Source: Allantophomopsis cytisporea
Lineage: Eukaryota > Ascomycota > Leotiomycetes > Phacidiales > Phacidiaceae
Reading direction: 5' to 3'
NCBI GenBank assembly: GCA_024752435.1
Contig: CP103023.1
Location: 1,240,001 to 1,304,000, forward strand
DNA length: 64,000 nt
The position numbers were made by a program, and so were the translations under genes. This document shows positions 23,196 through 35,975 of this stretch, piece after piece. Positions within the stretch are counted from its first letter, which is position 1. Every line of letters starts with the position of its first letter. Below the pieces are notes generated by a model. The model searched no databases and had not been told where the DNA came from. It saw nothing but the letters and a program-made list of their open reading frames with translations.

Positions 23196-23578
23196 GTCGT
23201 AAATTTGAAGGTTTGTTGTAATTCAATCGCGTTTGAAGAGAATGTGGTTCGTGAGCTCAAAATACGCCTCAAGGGAGCTCTATATTAATATTGTATGATG
23301 TCTGCACATCTAGTAAACTTTGTGAGGCTAGGAACAGATGGTGATATCCCCTTGGAACTTAAGGAAAATAAAGTTGACTGGAAAACAACGTAAACTTTTT
23401 CTTGTACACAATGTTGATTGAAATGTGATCATTCAAAGTCCACAGCTCACTTAAACCAGTCTAGTAGCGGCATTCTGCCAGCACACACCGCTATTATTTC
23501 CCCAATTGTAAGGCACATATCAAAAGTCGTCAAGTCTAACATGCGACATCGACGACATCCATCATCCAACCCATCACA
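23196..23578. promoter_or_regulatory. Bidirectional promoter PRP24 / uL22m
   Basis: 383 bp separate the two start codons of divergent conserved genes, so both promoters overlap or abut here. No TATA box is obvious on either side. Confidence 0.55.
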
Positions 23579-24660
23579 ATGACTCTCCATGGCCCCTCAC
23601 GGCAACTGGTGAGGTGCGGTAAGTCTTCTTGACCGAAAGCTGTATAAAGCTCAATTCACTGATCCCATTGCTAGCCACCGCTTTCGCACCCTCGCCGTCA
23701 CCACTCTTCTCCCTCCTCGCGCCATCGATCCAGCGCCGCACATTCTTCTGGCGCAAGAAGTCCGATGTACCCGGCAGACTTCCAGAGAACCCATTCACCG
23801 AGGAAGCGCTGAAGAGAAAGCCTGCGGCGTCGAACCAGCTGCCTCAACGCGGAGACCTTGCCTCCAGCTCTGTCTTCGAAGATGAAGAGCTAGTCGGAGT
23901 GACCAAGCCCAAGGCAGAAGCTAGCGAGAAGGGCGCACCAGCTCCAATGGTTCGTAACCGGGACTACATGGCTGCGGCGCTCGATCCGGATCCAGATTCT
24001 AGGATGAGGTGGGAGAGGAAGATGGTCATCAGAGACATTAAGAAGAGAGGGCGATTGTCGAAAACGCAGGTCATTAAGAGGGAGGAGAGGGAGCTTTTGA
24101 GCAAGAGTCATAACTTCAAGACCAGTGTGAAGAAGTTGGGTATGCTGGCTAGACAGATCCAAGGAAAGACGGTTGATGAGGCTCTTGTACAGATGAGATT
24201 CTCTGTAAAGAAGGCGGCCAAGGACGTCAAGGAGCATCTCTTCTTTGCCAAGAATGAGGCTATCGTTAGAAGGGGAATGGGTTTGGGTGAGGTGAATGGC
24301 ACACAGGGTGAACCAATCAACATTATCACCAAAGACGGAAAGAGGATCAAGGTTGAGGACAGAACGAAGATGTATGTTGACCAGGCTTGGGTTGGCAAGG
24401 GTCAGTATTCTATCACACCAGATCACCGTGCCAGAGGACAGATCAATTTGATGAAGAACCCAACTACAAGTAAGTGAATTCGAAACTTCTCAGACGAAGA
24501 CAGCAACTGACAGTTCCCAGAACTCACCGTCATCTTGAAGGAGGAGGCTACTCGTGTGAGATTACACGAGGAGGCGGAGGGAAGAAAGGCCAGAAAGAAA
24601 GGCTGGACTCCACTTCCAAACAGACCGATCACAGAGCAAAGACAGTACTACTCATGGTAG
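23579..24660 (+). CDS. MRPL22: Mitochondrial large-subunit ribosomal protein uL22m
   Basis: Three exons (23579-23618, 23675-24469, 24521-24660) give 324 aa. The first exon encodes only 13 codons plus one base and supplies the initiator; introns have gtaagt donors. The N-terminus is basic, Ser/Ala-rich and hydroxylated (SLLAPSIQRRTFFWRKK), typical of a mitochondrial targeting peptide. The uL22 domain lies at about 150-290: TSVKKLGMLARQIQGKTVDEA, then MRFSVKKAAKDVKEHLFFA. Long N- and C-terminal extensions are usual for fungal mitoribosomal proteins. The last exon ends QRQYYSW. The start was chosen because the in-frame region upstream of 23675 has no other ATG in a sensible context. Confidence 0.9.
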
Positions 24661-24838
24661 ATCATGAAACTGAGTAGGATGTCCAGAACACAAGCAGTGG
24701 TAGCATGTAAAATATTGTACAATCGTCACTACCAGTATCTCTACGCGTACTGAATTATGATCACTTGAAATATCTTGATCTCCCTTTCTTAAATCTGTAC
24801 CATCAAGCATGAAACACATTCTATATACAAATCATCTA

Positions 24839-25550
24839 TTAAAGCTTACTCTGCACACAAAGGCCAATTCCACACAAGGACAGTATCATTCCAATCCATG
24901 TATCTATACAGATCAGCACACAATCTACCACAAAATGTGGAGGACTTACCTCTAGAAATAACCTTTCTCTCAACCCACCACTCCCCAATAACCGTAAACA
25001 AAAACGCCATCGAATTGGTAATGGGAACAGTAAGGCTCAATTCTGCAACATAAAGTCAGCATTTATCTCCAATCATCCCTTCACCTCTATTCCCTTATAT
25101 CCACAGAGCCCATAACTATAATAACTTTCCACTGAACCCGCAGGACCACAGCCATATAGACAGGTGGCCCGCCTCATTTCACATGTGCTCCTCTCCCCTC
25201 CTCTACACCTTCCTCCCCTCCAAAAAAAAACCGCACTCACCAGCCTGACCAATCAACAAAAAGAACCAAACACTCCCGGTCAAGTTAATAACCAGCGGCA
25301 GGGCATACTTCGGGTTGCGCAGCAAATCAACCACACCAAAGAACGCGCCGTAGACCCGGCTTTTAACCCAGCTATTTGCGATGTCTGCGCGCTGCAGGAT
25401 CGGGTGTTCAGGCGGCGTGTGCGTCTTCGCTGCGCGCCGGATGAAGGGCGTTGTGAAGCCCCAGGCCAGGCCGATGAGGAGGAAGCCGAGGACGTAGTTT
25501 AGGATTGGTGGGGAGGGGACAGGTGGATCGGCGGGTTTTGTGTCTGCCAT
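24839..25550 (-). CDS. TMEM234-like small membrane protein
   Basis: Three exons (25550-25241, 25042-24950, 24903-24839) give 155 aa. It has four hydrophobic segments: NYVLGFLLIGLAWGFTTPF, ALPLVINLTGSVWFFLLIG, the segment around LTVPITNSMAFLFTVIGEWW, and a C-terminal GMILSLCGIGLCV. The GLAWGFTTPF and PITNSMAF motifs with the final DTWIGM..CG are those of the TMEM234 family, related to the drug/metabolite transporter fold. The molecular function of the family is unsettled. Donors are gtgagt and gtaagt; acceptors gcag and atag. It is convergent with uL22m, with only about 180 bp between stops. Confidence 0.85.
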
Positions 25551-28329
25551 TTTGGTTGGGCGTCGGGGGTGAGTGTGGTTGTGGTGCTGTAAGATTGTGG
25601 ACGACTTCCTCGTTGGATGGTGAGGCTGTATGTTGTTGTATCTACGGATGTACGTACCGATGTATGTCGGGTGTGGAGTGCATGCTGAGGCTGAAACTGC
25701 GGGAGGCCTGTTCTTCTGTGGCTGTGCTCTCTATTTTGTGTTTGAGGTTCAGGTTGGTTTTACTTTACATCACTCTGTATGCTAACGAACTTCTTGATAT
25801 GAAATTTAAAACATGATTTTACAATTATAGTTTTCTTCAAAATATCTCCTGTCATTAGGAGTGCGTTCTCAAGTGGATGTTAAGGCATTCCTCAATTTCA
25901 AATGCCGTTCATTCAACTCCTATGCGTACGCTATTTCGGGCCTTTGCTGATAAGATAGATAGATGGTCAATCCGGTAGATCACCAGATCTATCAGATCGC
26001 ACCTCTTATGTCTCATCTATTGCAATCAAGCATAAATATACTCGGCATTTATTCGAGATCTTTTTCTTCTATGAGTGAACACATTGTTCTTCAATTGACT
26101 AGGTCGAGACCTCTTTCATATTATATCGTTGAAACGCGTCTCGCGTCCTCAAAAAGGAAATTCTTCTCGAAGCTCCCACACAATATGAAAAACATAACTC
26201 CGTCATCTTCAAGTACAAGTGAAGTCGAGGATGTATAACCCATGTACAACGTTTCGAGGCATACGCATTTTGAAGGAGTCTTCCTTACAGTACCGGATTT
26301 CAGTAGAGTTTGAATAGCTTATGCCATGGTAGTTCAGCTGCTTGCTCAGCTTTGTTGACCTGAGACTGGAAATGGAGATAATCTATGATCAGCATGATTA
26401 GAGCCTGATCAGGTGCTCTGTGATGCTATTACTTACATAAAATCTACGTCGCTTACGCCGCAGAATATTACTAAATAAATGTACCTACCGTCTGAATCCT
26501 TGTCTCCTATTTTGGACTTCTCTGACGACCTTCTGCCGGTGAAATGGACCTGCGATATCAAACAGTTTCAACACCACTCAACCCCATATTAATCCAATCG
26601 CATAGGTTTAGCTCGAATAGAAATCATCTACTTCTCACTTTCCCATTCTTTCACTGCAGCTATTCACTACTATGTGAGCTCCATGCATGAAATAGTTGAT
26701 AGGGGTCCAAGCTATTCGCAGCGAAGGAATGCTTTGCTTCAAAAAAGTAGGAGGTTGGACCACTCCTGAACCCTCTTGACACTTCACACAAAAGAGAGGA
26801 ATACAATAGCTTGACAATGGCCTGTCGACAGCAACACGAAGTGCCAAGCTAACACACTCTATAACTGTCGGGGTCCTGCTTTGGCTTCACTCTGCATGAA
26901 TTAATCAATATATATTTCCGAGACCCTTGCGGAAACAATCTGCTACTCATTCAACAACGGAAAGAAAAGAGGAAAAGCTATTCTCAGCCTTTGAGTGCTC
27001 GGAGATTCGCGCGATTGTTGTCAAGTGAAATTGACGCGTAGCAACACAACCGGAAATCAAAACAAGCGAATTTGATGACCTGTTTGTACGAATTAATTTC
27101 ATCGACAAATCTCGATCTCGGACTCTTTACATCATGACTTTGTACATTTTGTGCCGAGTCGACGTTCGGAGATCTACGATCAGATTTTCCGATCATCGGC
27201 TCATTCCTCATCCTTACTCCATCCTTGGAAGAGGTCGTCGATGAGATTCAGCCCAATTTTCATGGACCAGCTGCTGGTCCGTGGAATCATGATTGTTTAC
27301 CGGTGAAAGGTCCAGGTGAGCTCCGTGGCAAGCGGTGAGATGCCATAGGCCAGTCTTTGTTTTAATATTTACCTTTTTCACTACCTAGGTAAGGTCCTCC
27401 TCTCCAATACTTTGTACGATACATAGCGGCTCTCGGTGCTTTTACTGCCCTTCCCTGCCCCTGGTGACAGCTTTTCAAGGCCCGGTGAGTTAAAAGAGGC
27501 ACGGAAACTCTCGCTATGATTCGAAAGTAGCCAAGTATCTCAGGTAAGGTAGCTTAAATCCAGGTTTCTTGGCTGTTCTACTCTTAAACAGGTGGCTTAT
27601 GACGATAGTCTGGAGATGGTTTCCGACCTTCTGGGGCTGTGGAGGGGTCATCTCTGTAGAATTGTCACACTTTGAAATGAGCATCGTACGTGGCGTGACC
27701 GTACTTGTGAACTCGATACCCAAGTATGGGGAAATGAAGTCATGTTGAATTTTAAAGATATTTTCGACCTTTTTCCAATCATTTGATTGTTTTTTTGACA
27801 TTTTTCTTTTGTTCGATCAATAAAAAAACGTACTGGGATAATGCTGAAAGACGAGAGTGAGAGTCGAGCTTGAGGTGAGGTGCTTGCTACTCGCTTCCCA
27901 ACCTCCCTCAACTCGGGACGCTGACAGCCTTCAGCCACCGCGAATAAGAGCTACCGGACTACCTAAGGAAGCTCCCTCCCCACTCCACATACGACGAAAC
28001 TTTGACCTTCGACTAAGCTCTCACTACCACTTCTACTACTTCAATTGTGGACTCAAGGCACCAGTGCTCCCTTGAAAGATAATAATACACTCGTTGAATA
28101 ATAATAACCTGAATCCCCCTCGAAAGCCCACTTGTCCTCCTACTACATCTCAATCACCAGCAAAAACAAACAAACAAACAAGAACAACAATAACTTCCTC
28201 TCACTACGAAGAATCATGCTACACAATATCCACCCCAAATAAACAACCTACTTCGAAAGTCACTCTTTTGCCTTATTGCCGGCCACAATAGCGACAACCC
28301 CGCAGATACCAGTCATTAAAATCGCAAAC
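25551..28329. other. Long intergenic region upstream of C2 gene
   Basis: 2.8 kb without a supported gene. The last ~500 bp (27840-28329) contain a C/A-rich, T-poor stretch typical of a 5' untranslated leader of the C2-domain gene. The open frames (up to 112 codons) show no recognisable sequence. No tRNA was seen. Confidence 0.45.
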
Positions 28330-31237
28330 ATGTCCGCAAAAACAATGGCGAAGGGTGCTGGTACATTGCACACGGCAGGCATATTCTCGGATATGACAGT
28401 TGATGGTCCTGAGATTGGTACATTGGTGTTGATTGTCGACCGCGCCAAGAACTTACCCAACCGAAAGACAATTGGAAAACAGGATCCTTATTGTGCAGCT
28501 CGTCTGGGAAAAGAAGCAAAGAAGACAGAGACAGACCGTCGTGGAGGTCAAACACCGAGATGGTAGGGAAACATCCAATGTCCCAGTCAACATGATAGAT
28601 GCTGATATACGAGCTAGGGATCAAGAACTCCGTTTTACCGTCCACGATTCTCCGGATTACTACCAATTGAAAATTTCAGTATTCAACGACGACAAGAAGA
28701 CTGATTTGATCGGAGAAGCCTGGATTAATCTGGAAGATCTTCTTGTGCCAGGTGGTGGGCAGAACGACCTTTGGCATAGCTTGAATTACCGAAGCAAGTA
28801 CGCTGGAGAGATCAGGATTGAGATGACATATTACGATACTCGACCAAAGCCAGAAAAGTCTTCCGACCGCGTTCATCAGAGTGCGACAAATGGTTCCCAA
28901 GAAGCTCCAAGAGAAGGAAGAGATGGGCTCAGTGGTCCAAGACATCTGAAGGCACCAGTCAAGCGACGTCCGCTCCCGTCTGATCCTACAGCATCTCCAT
29001 CTGTGACCCCACCAGAACATCCAAGATCTACGCGGGAACGCCATGCCCCTACCGCCTACATCCAAACTCAGTCTCCTTTACAGGCCGTCGAGTATGGCAT
29101 ACCAACGCATCGTCCTCGGCGCGCGCCACATCATAGCAGCACTCAGTATGAGGTTCCACATCGTAATCCTCAACATGAGCTGCCACACAGCAACAGCGCA
29201 CCTCCAGGAATATCTACAAATGCTCAGCCCCATGGTCAGCCTCATGCCCAGCAGATGCCACGCGACCAGTATCAAATGTACAGTCAAGGAAGAAGCGGAT
29301 ATCGACAAGACTCGATGCACGAGGATGATGTAAGTCCTCGTGGTTACTACAACCCTCACAATGCTCCCTATGAACTTCCACCGCCGGCGGCCTACGATCC
29401 TCTTCCAAGTCCCGATGGACCTCCACCACCCCCACCAAAGCATGCCATTTCCACAGTCCCTTCTCTTCAAGGCCAGGCTGGCTATGGGTTTCCGGCGCCT
29501 GAGCAGAAAACTTCTCCTAAAAATGTGATTCAGCGGAAGTCAATGCCACCATCTTCCCATGGCTATCAAGCATACAGTCCAACTGTTCATCAAGAAAGCC
29601 ATGGCGCGTATGAATCGCCACAGTATAGACCTCGTCATCAATCATTCGACGAAAGAATGCATGGCTATGGATCTATGCAGCCAAGTGTTGAAGACGCTCC
29701 GATGTCACCACCTCAACATGGACAATCTGACTTGTACGATGATGTACCTTCACCAGCACCATTGAGTCTCAATGGTCGGCACAGTGCGGCTTCAGGTCGA
29801 CAGAGTGCTGCTTCAGGGCGTAACAGTGTGTCCACAGTTCCAAGTCGCACGTCAGGATGGTCAAGTGCTTCTCCAGTATCATTCAAAGATAACTCGACAA
29901 ATGGAACCTCCGTATCATCAAGGACCTCTTACAGCCAAACGAGTGTAGGGAAGCACCAGCGACATCAATCCATGGATCCAGCATCCATATCACAGGACTT
30001 CTATGGCCTCCCTTCTGTTCCACCGACTCTGGTGGCAGGCATGGACCCACTGATCGCACAGGAGGTATCAGATCGAATCTACCAGGAGAAGCGTACACCA
30101 TACTCCTCTCAAACTGTCGGCGCCTCTCCACGCGGTAGATGGCAAGACACCCCCCAATACCAGGCAGCCATGGCATCTCGCCCCCAACAACAACCACAAC
30201 CCCACCACCATCCTCTCTCCCATAGCGAAGTTCCAGGAAACCGCCAAGTCTCACGCACATCAACACATTCCTCACGTCCTGTCTCACGTGGTGTTGAATT
30301 CGAACAAGAACCGCGCCGTGTGTCTCGCGGCTCTATGATCCATAGCCGCTCGGCATCGCCTGCTTCCGTCCCTCGCAAATCTGTCTCGCCCTCGCCATCC
30401 ATGGCCGTCCTAACCGCTAATCGCCGTCTCTCGGCAGTACCTTTCGGTCCGGACGACTATGACGCTTTTAATCCTTCCGTCCGCGCGGATAACATCTCTC
30501 CTGGACCTCAGTATTCCACCCCTGATGGCGATCACCCAGTTCATATGGCGCGCGGGCCAGACGAGAAAATTATCACATACGATGGGAGAGAGATCGATCC
30601 GTCTGACCACCTCCCGCCAGATACATATGCCCCTGAGCCAGAGAAGCGTGGGGAGCGCAATGCGAGGGAACGTAGTCGCCCACCGGGGGCTCAGAGAAGG
30701 CAGCTCAGACAACAGGGCCGTCCACAGAGCATGTCTGCTGCCGTTCCATCGCACGCTAGTGGAGCACAATATCCAGTGCAAAACGCAGCTGCGTACATGA
30801 CGACACCCATCTACCTGAACACTGCAGCCTCTGAAAGCAGCCCTACTGTCTCAGGCCGCAACCGCCTGCAGAAGAAGGCGAACCGCATGTCGGCGCAACC
30901 CGCTACTGTTGGCGCATCGAGCACACGATCTGACTTTGCTCCTTCATCCTTCGGAGGATCAAATTTTGGGACTGTAAGGGGTGGTCAGGACGAATTTGTA
31001 CCAAAACCACTGCCTAGGGCCAGGACCGGTGATTTTGCTGGTCCAGGCACAGGAACGGTCAGGGGGAGAATGGATGGAGGTGGAGTGCGTGGTACTGGCA
31101 CGCTCAGGGCGCAGTCAAGAGGCCCACCGATGCCGCTCAAGGGCCATGTGGCGGCCGAGAGTGATGCGTGGGCGCTGTTGGAGGAGATGAAGAACATTGA
31201 TTTAGGGGCTGGGAGAGCGAGGAGAAGGGGTAGGTGA
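28330..31237 (+). CDS. C2-domain protein, Inn1/Fic1-like, long Pro-rich tail
   Basis: Two exons (28330-28562, 28618-31237) give 950 aa. The intron (donor gtaggg, acceptor agctag) restores TPRWDQELRF, an expected C2 strand. The C2 domain covers about residues 25-165 (LVLIVDRAKNLPN, KQDPYCAARLG, FTVHDSPDYYQLKISVFNDD, IGEAWINLEDLL, GEIRIEMTYYD). The rest is disordered: Pro, Ser, Gln and His rich, with PPPPPP near residue 340, suitable for SH3 binding. In yeasts, Inn1/Fic1-type C2 proteins work in septum ingression at cytokinesis, bridging membrane and SH3 partners. This role is inferred from layout. An upstream in-frame ATG at 28276 exists; the 28330 start is preferred because homologous proteins begin close to the C2 domain. 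Confidence 0.82.
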
Positions 31238-33583
31238 TAGCGAGAGGTTGTCACTTGTCACTTGAAGAAAAATAAAAGCTCGAGCTCGTTTTTGTTTGCC
31301 GCTTTCGCGCATATATTTCTCTTTTTAATATGAGCCATAGTTGGCTCGGAGGCTTTTCTTTCTGGTTTGGGTTGGATGTGTGGGATTTTGATACCTGGTT
31401 TGGGAGCGACTGGGATGTACATTGGCGTTTGATATTTTCAAGTTTGGTTTCGGCAGGATTTTGGACGCGGACTGACTCTTGTGTCATCCTAAAGGTGGAC
31501 CGTATGGTGTAAGTAGCTTGTGTATAAAGGTGTGAATGGGCTGGTGCGTTACGTGGACTGCACTGGGCTCAAGAGGGTGGTATACTATACTAGGGATAGT
31601 ACAGACGATAGAGCATATACCCTAATTCGTTTGAAGTACGGTCTGAGATCATACGAGATTGCGTTGTGGAAGTGAAGTCTGATCTAGAGGGTATACGAAT
31701 TTGAAAAAGTTGGCAAGTAAATGGTTCTAGGCGCTAGATTTAGGGCTGCGGATTCGTGCTACCCTTATGGACTCACGCCAAAGCTATAAATACTGCTTCA
31801 AATGGCTGTTTACTTCTAAGCATGCCACAGTGGATCTACCTTGTTCGTCGCCCATGGCTCGGGGTGCTACAGTGGGCTCTTCACACGATGTCAGTGATGC
31901 GAGAGTGGAAATGTCGATGATAATGCAAATGGTGACAAGACGATAAATGATGACGACTGCTTCTGACTGTAAGCTTTTAGGCGATTTGGTCTTGCTTTGC
32001 CAGAACTAGAGGTTGTGTATTTGGGTTAAGTGGGTCATGTTGTCAAGGAGGTAGTGCCTTGGGTACTTATATACTGGGCCATGCGTAGGGAGTAGCAATT
32101 GTGGTGAATTCTACTTTGGTCAGGTGATATCACCTGTAGTTGAGAAGTAAGAGTGCGTGGACCTACATGAGGAGCGACTGGGTGAGTTGGACTTTGCTGA
32201 AGTTGATCGTTATGATATTCATGATACTAGAACCTTAGAAGAGGTGGTATACATCACTTGACGTGAACAGGGCTGTCTTCCTTTCTTATAGTTCCAAATA
32301 TCATTACCAATATCAATGTTCAATCCCCATCGACATCCACTTTCGCTGCTGTCTATTAATTAATGCATTTGTTCTTTACGCTACTTTCCTCGTGAATGAT
32401 AAGAACGGCCGCGTATCTGTTCATCTACACAGTATCAACGTGGGCAAAGTTGTGATACTTTCATCAACAGGTTTCCGGCACATCCTACGGATCCTTGTAC
32501 ATAGTAGACAGCGAGAACATTACCTTGGCTACCGGAATTTACCTAAGTTCTAGAGATGATCTCTTTGTCACAGCCAATTCCTTATGTCGTAAAACATAAC
32601 ATCTATTAACAACGGCTGTCCCATAATTTTCGAAAAATCAACGGCCTAAATTTCAAAATTGGGCACCGGTGGATACTTTCGGGATATATAAAACCGGCCC
32701 GAGTGCAGCTTTGATTCCACATGGACTTGAAGTTGACCAACTGTTCAAACAATGAGTGAGAATGCTGGTTACTAGTCATTCTTGAATGGTTATGGCTTTG
32801 GGTGAGGAGATCGTTAATAGTAGTGAGAGAGTACAGTGATGAGGAGGTAGATAATGAGGAAGAGAGATTGGATAATTAGATGTGCTGAGCGTGGTGTATA
32901 CCGCTATAGCAGTGAGCATATCATAACAATCTTGTCCCATCCGTTGGTTCATCATGTGTCGATAGCCTTACAATATCAGCTGCCAATTAGTTTCAACCCC
33001 GAATAGATTGATTCAAGCAACAATGGCAAGCTAAGTAGCACATCCTCCTGAGCTAAAAGTCTGGACAGACTTAGAAAACGTCTCAAATATCCTGAATGCA
33101 AGCCAGTTTCTTATCTTATATAGCTCAGATTCCTGTAATTGCGTAATAATTCTGAAAGAAATTGAGCTGGTAGCCTCGAGTAGCGGTATTTCTGACTTAA
33201 GGTCAATGGAAGAGCAAACAGTAAGCAACAATGACGACAGCAGATGGTTTGATAATGAGATACTTCACGATGACTATGGCTTAATTGTCAAGATATTGAT
33301 GTAATTTTATCTAATGTTCCGGGGATGCGATGAGGAAGATGTATGCAATCAATACCCACAGGTCTATTACACATACTTTGCCCCTATTTATAGGCAGTGG
33401 AAGATGCTGATCTGACATTATATCACGAAAGATCTTCAATGGTGACAGGATCGCGAGGCGTCAAATCTTCTACCCAATCCGTGCAATGCACAACTCTGCC
33501 AAATATTATAAAGCACCGCCTCACAAGTCCCACCACAGCAATACACAAGTCTCAAGAGCGATTCACACTTTTATTCCCTACAT
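31238..33583. other. Intergenic region, 3' flanks of C2 and SLY1 genes
   Basis: 2.3 kb between two convergent 3' ends. No credible gene or RNA was seen. Longest open frame is 96 codons with no protein-like pattern. AT-rich with no large repeats noted. Confidence 0.45.
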
Positions 33584-35975
33584 CTAACTAGCTTCACTTC
33601 CCAACCTCCCCAACTCCCCCTTAATAAAGTCCACAGCATTAATTAGCTCCGTACTACCATACACAACCCTCCTCTTCCCAGCCCCCTTCTCCGCACCCGC
33701 GCCACCGGCACCAGTCCTCGTAGCCCATTCCTGCAAGTTCCCATACTCATCCATACTGCCACCTCCAACAGTGAACACAACAGCCTCACTGAATCCCTGT
33801 CTCCTTTGTCCAAAACTAGCGCCCGTACCAGGGCCGAGGGCACCCAAGCCTCCAGGCATAGCTGAATTCTGTGCACGGGCTGCGCTCGGCGGTGGCATAG
33901 TACCGCGGGCATTCGCGGAACGTGGATCGAAATACAAGTAATTCTCGGTTTTCGCGATGGCAGAGGAGGAAGCAGTAGCAGGATCCATGATAGACTCGGT
34001 GATCTTAGTGACGGTCAGGTCGCGGTTCGCTGGCAGGAAGTTCTTGACGCCAGAGATGAGGTTCTCGAAGTTTGCGCCAACGCCACTTTCCTTGAGACGG
34101 TCGGTAAGGCGATTAGAGATACTGCTGAAGCCGCGGAAGAGCTCTGTTGAGGCGGATTGTTGGGCTGCTGTTTGTGGAGCCGTGGATGTCATCATTGTCA
34201 TGCGGGTTGTGGCGCGGACTCTGTGTGGAGTTAGCAAAGGGGATCTTACTTTCTCCGTTTTATTCTATTCTATTTTCTTTCTGCTATTCGGAAAGGAAGG
34301 GAAATGGGACGTACTGCTTAATGTATGCTAAGGATGTTGTGTCTACCCCTGCGGCCTTTAATGATTCTTCGAATTTCTCCATGTCTGTTCGCGTGACCTC
34401 TTGCTCTGTACTCAAAAACCAGATGATGAATAATCGCAGCTTGTCCATTGGGTCGTTGCCCTTATCAGTATCGTTCAAAATCTCGAGAATCTGTGATTTC
34501 GACTGCTTCATGATATTCTCTTCAAGCTGGAAGTAGTTGTCCAACTGTCGGTTCTTGATGCCAGTCAATAAAGCGGCCAAAATGTTCATATGCATATCAA
34601 GCGTGGCCTTTCGCTCTCTAAGTTCGGGAAGTAGCGTGATGGCTGCCTTCAAATGCTGTGCTGATGCGCTTGTATCGTTCTGCAAATCTTCAAGGGATGA
34701 GGCTCCAGTCTTCTTCGTGATATCATTAGCATCATCTTTGTATCGCATCAGCTCTGCATCGATGTCCTCTGCAACTTGGGGAAATGGCACGCTGGCATTC
34801 TTGGTCCAGAAGAAGTCGTTTGATGTGAGATCGTAGCTCTTTTTGGACACTGGTTTTGTTGGGTTGTTTTCGTCTACTGGGTCTTCCACGGTAATTCGGT
34901 TTAATTTCATGGCAAGTACATCATGAACGAGGGATTGATATGTCCAGGAATGAGAGAGCATGGGGATCAAATCCACATTTCGGTCGAGAATGATGAGGAC
35001 TGGGCGAGAAGACGGTGTGCCGGCGACGGCTGAGGATGGTCTGTTTCCTGCGCCAGAGAAGAGGTTGTCTTTTGAATTGAGTATATGGTCGCGAAGCTTG
35101 CGATCGAGCTTTGCGGCAATCATTTCTGCTGCCGCTCCCTTTGGACATCTAATGATGGGAATCACTCCTGATAATATTATTAGCCAATTTTCCTGATACC
35201 TAAGAATATTGGGCATACCCATTGTAACGACAACACTGAATAAGCCGCTAACAATTCTGTCAATGACATGGTCCAGCTCTTCATCTTTCGTCTTCGCACT
35301 ATTCAGAGCCCAGTATGTATTCTCCTTCCTCATTCCCAAGCTAAATAGATCCGGCTCGCCAACAACAAAATTGAGGTATTGATCGTATACTTGAGCTATG
35401 CTTTCCGAGGTCTGTGCCGCTGCTGTTTGCGCCGCGAACTCCTCGAGGAGAGGCCTAGGTATGGAAGAGAGGAAATTGATGTATGCTGGAGAATAAAGCT
35501 TTCTGCTCAAGTCATTCGTAATTGCCTGAAGGTTTGCCGCAGTGGGCTCAACGAGATATAATACTGGGACATCGGGAATAGGGTGGCGGTTCGATGCGAT
35601 GTGCCTGTACCATCCATCAGCTTTCAGCTATCAAGTTGCTCCCGCTCTCCCAACATACATATGCATGGTGACACCCCAAGTGCGCAAATCGTTGACGCGA
35701 AGTACACTGCTGATCACATCGCGACCAAGGTCATCGAATACTAAGACTTTCCAGATCGGGTCGCCGTCCGCATTTAGGATGGGGGTCGCAGGTGAAACGA
35801 TGCCATTGTTATGGTCTACTTGATCGTCTGTCGCAGGAGGGTCTTGGTTGAGGTTCAGGATCTTCTCGATTGACCCTAGGGATAATATACGTCAGATTTT
35901 GTAGCATCATAGGAGAAGGCTGTGAAAGAAGCTCTTACGAATCTGGCGGTCTCTGAGATGATTGTTGGAAGCCAT
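33584..35975 (-). CDS. SLY1: SM-family vesicle fusion protein SLY1
   Basis: Five exons (35975-35939, 35875-35659, 35604-35219, 35167-34315, 34220-33584) give 709 aa. The N-terminus begins MASNNHLRDRQI, then IWKVLVFDDLGRDVISSVLRVNDLR, the first SM domain strand and helix. IPDVPVLYLVEPTAANLQAI and RPVLIILDRNVDLIPMLSHSWTYQSLVHD are hallmark SM segments. The C-terminal domain includes a Gly/Ala-rich linker and a VVFTVGGGSMDEY strand. SLY1 binds the syntaxin Sed5 and promotes SNARE assembly in ER-Golgi transport. The intron at 35168-35218 is 51 nt, in frame and stop-free, so read-through would add 17 residues. No lesion is seen. Length is usual for the family. Confidence 0.93.
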
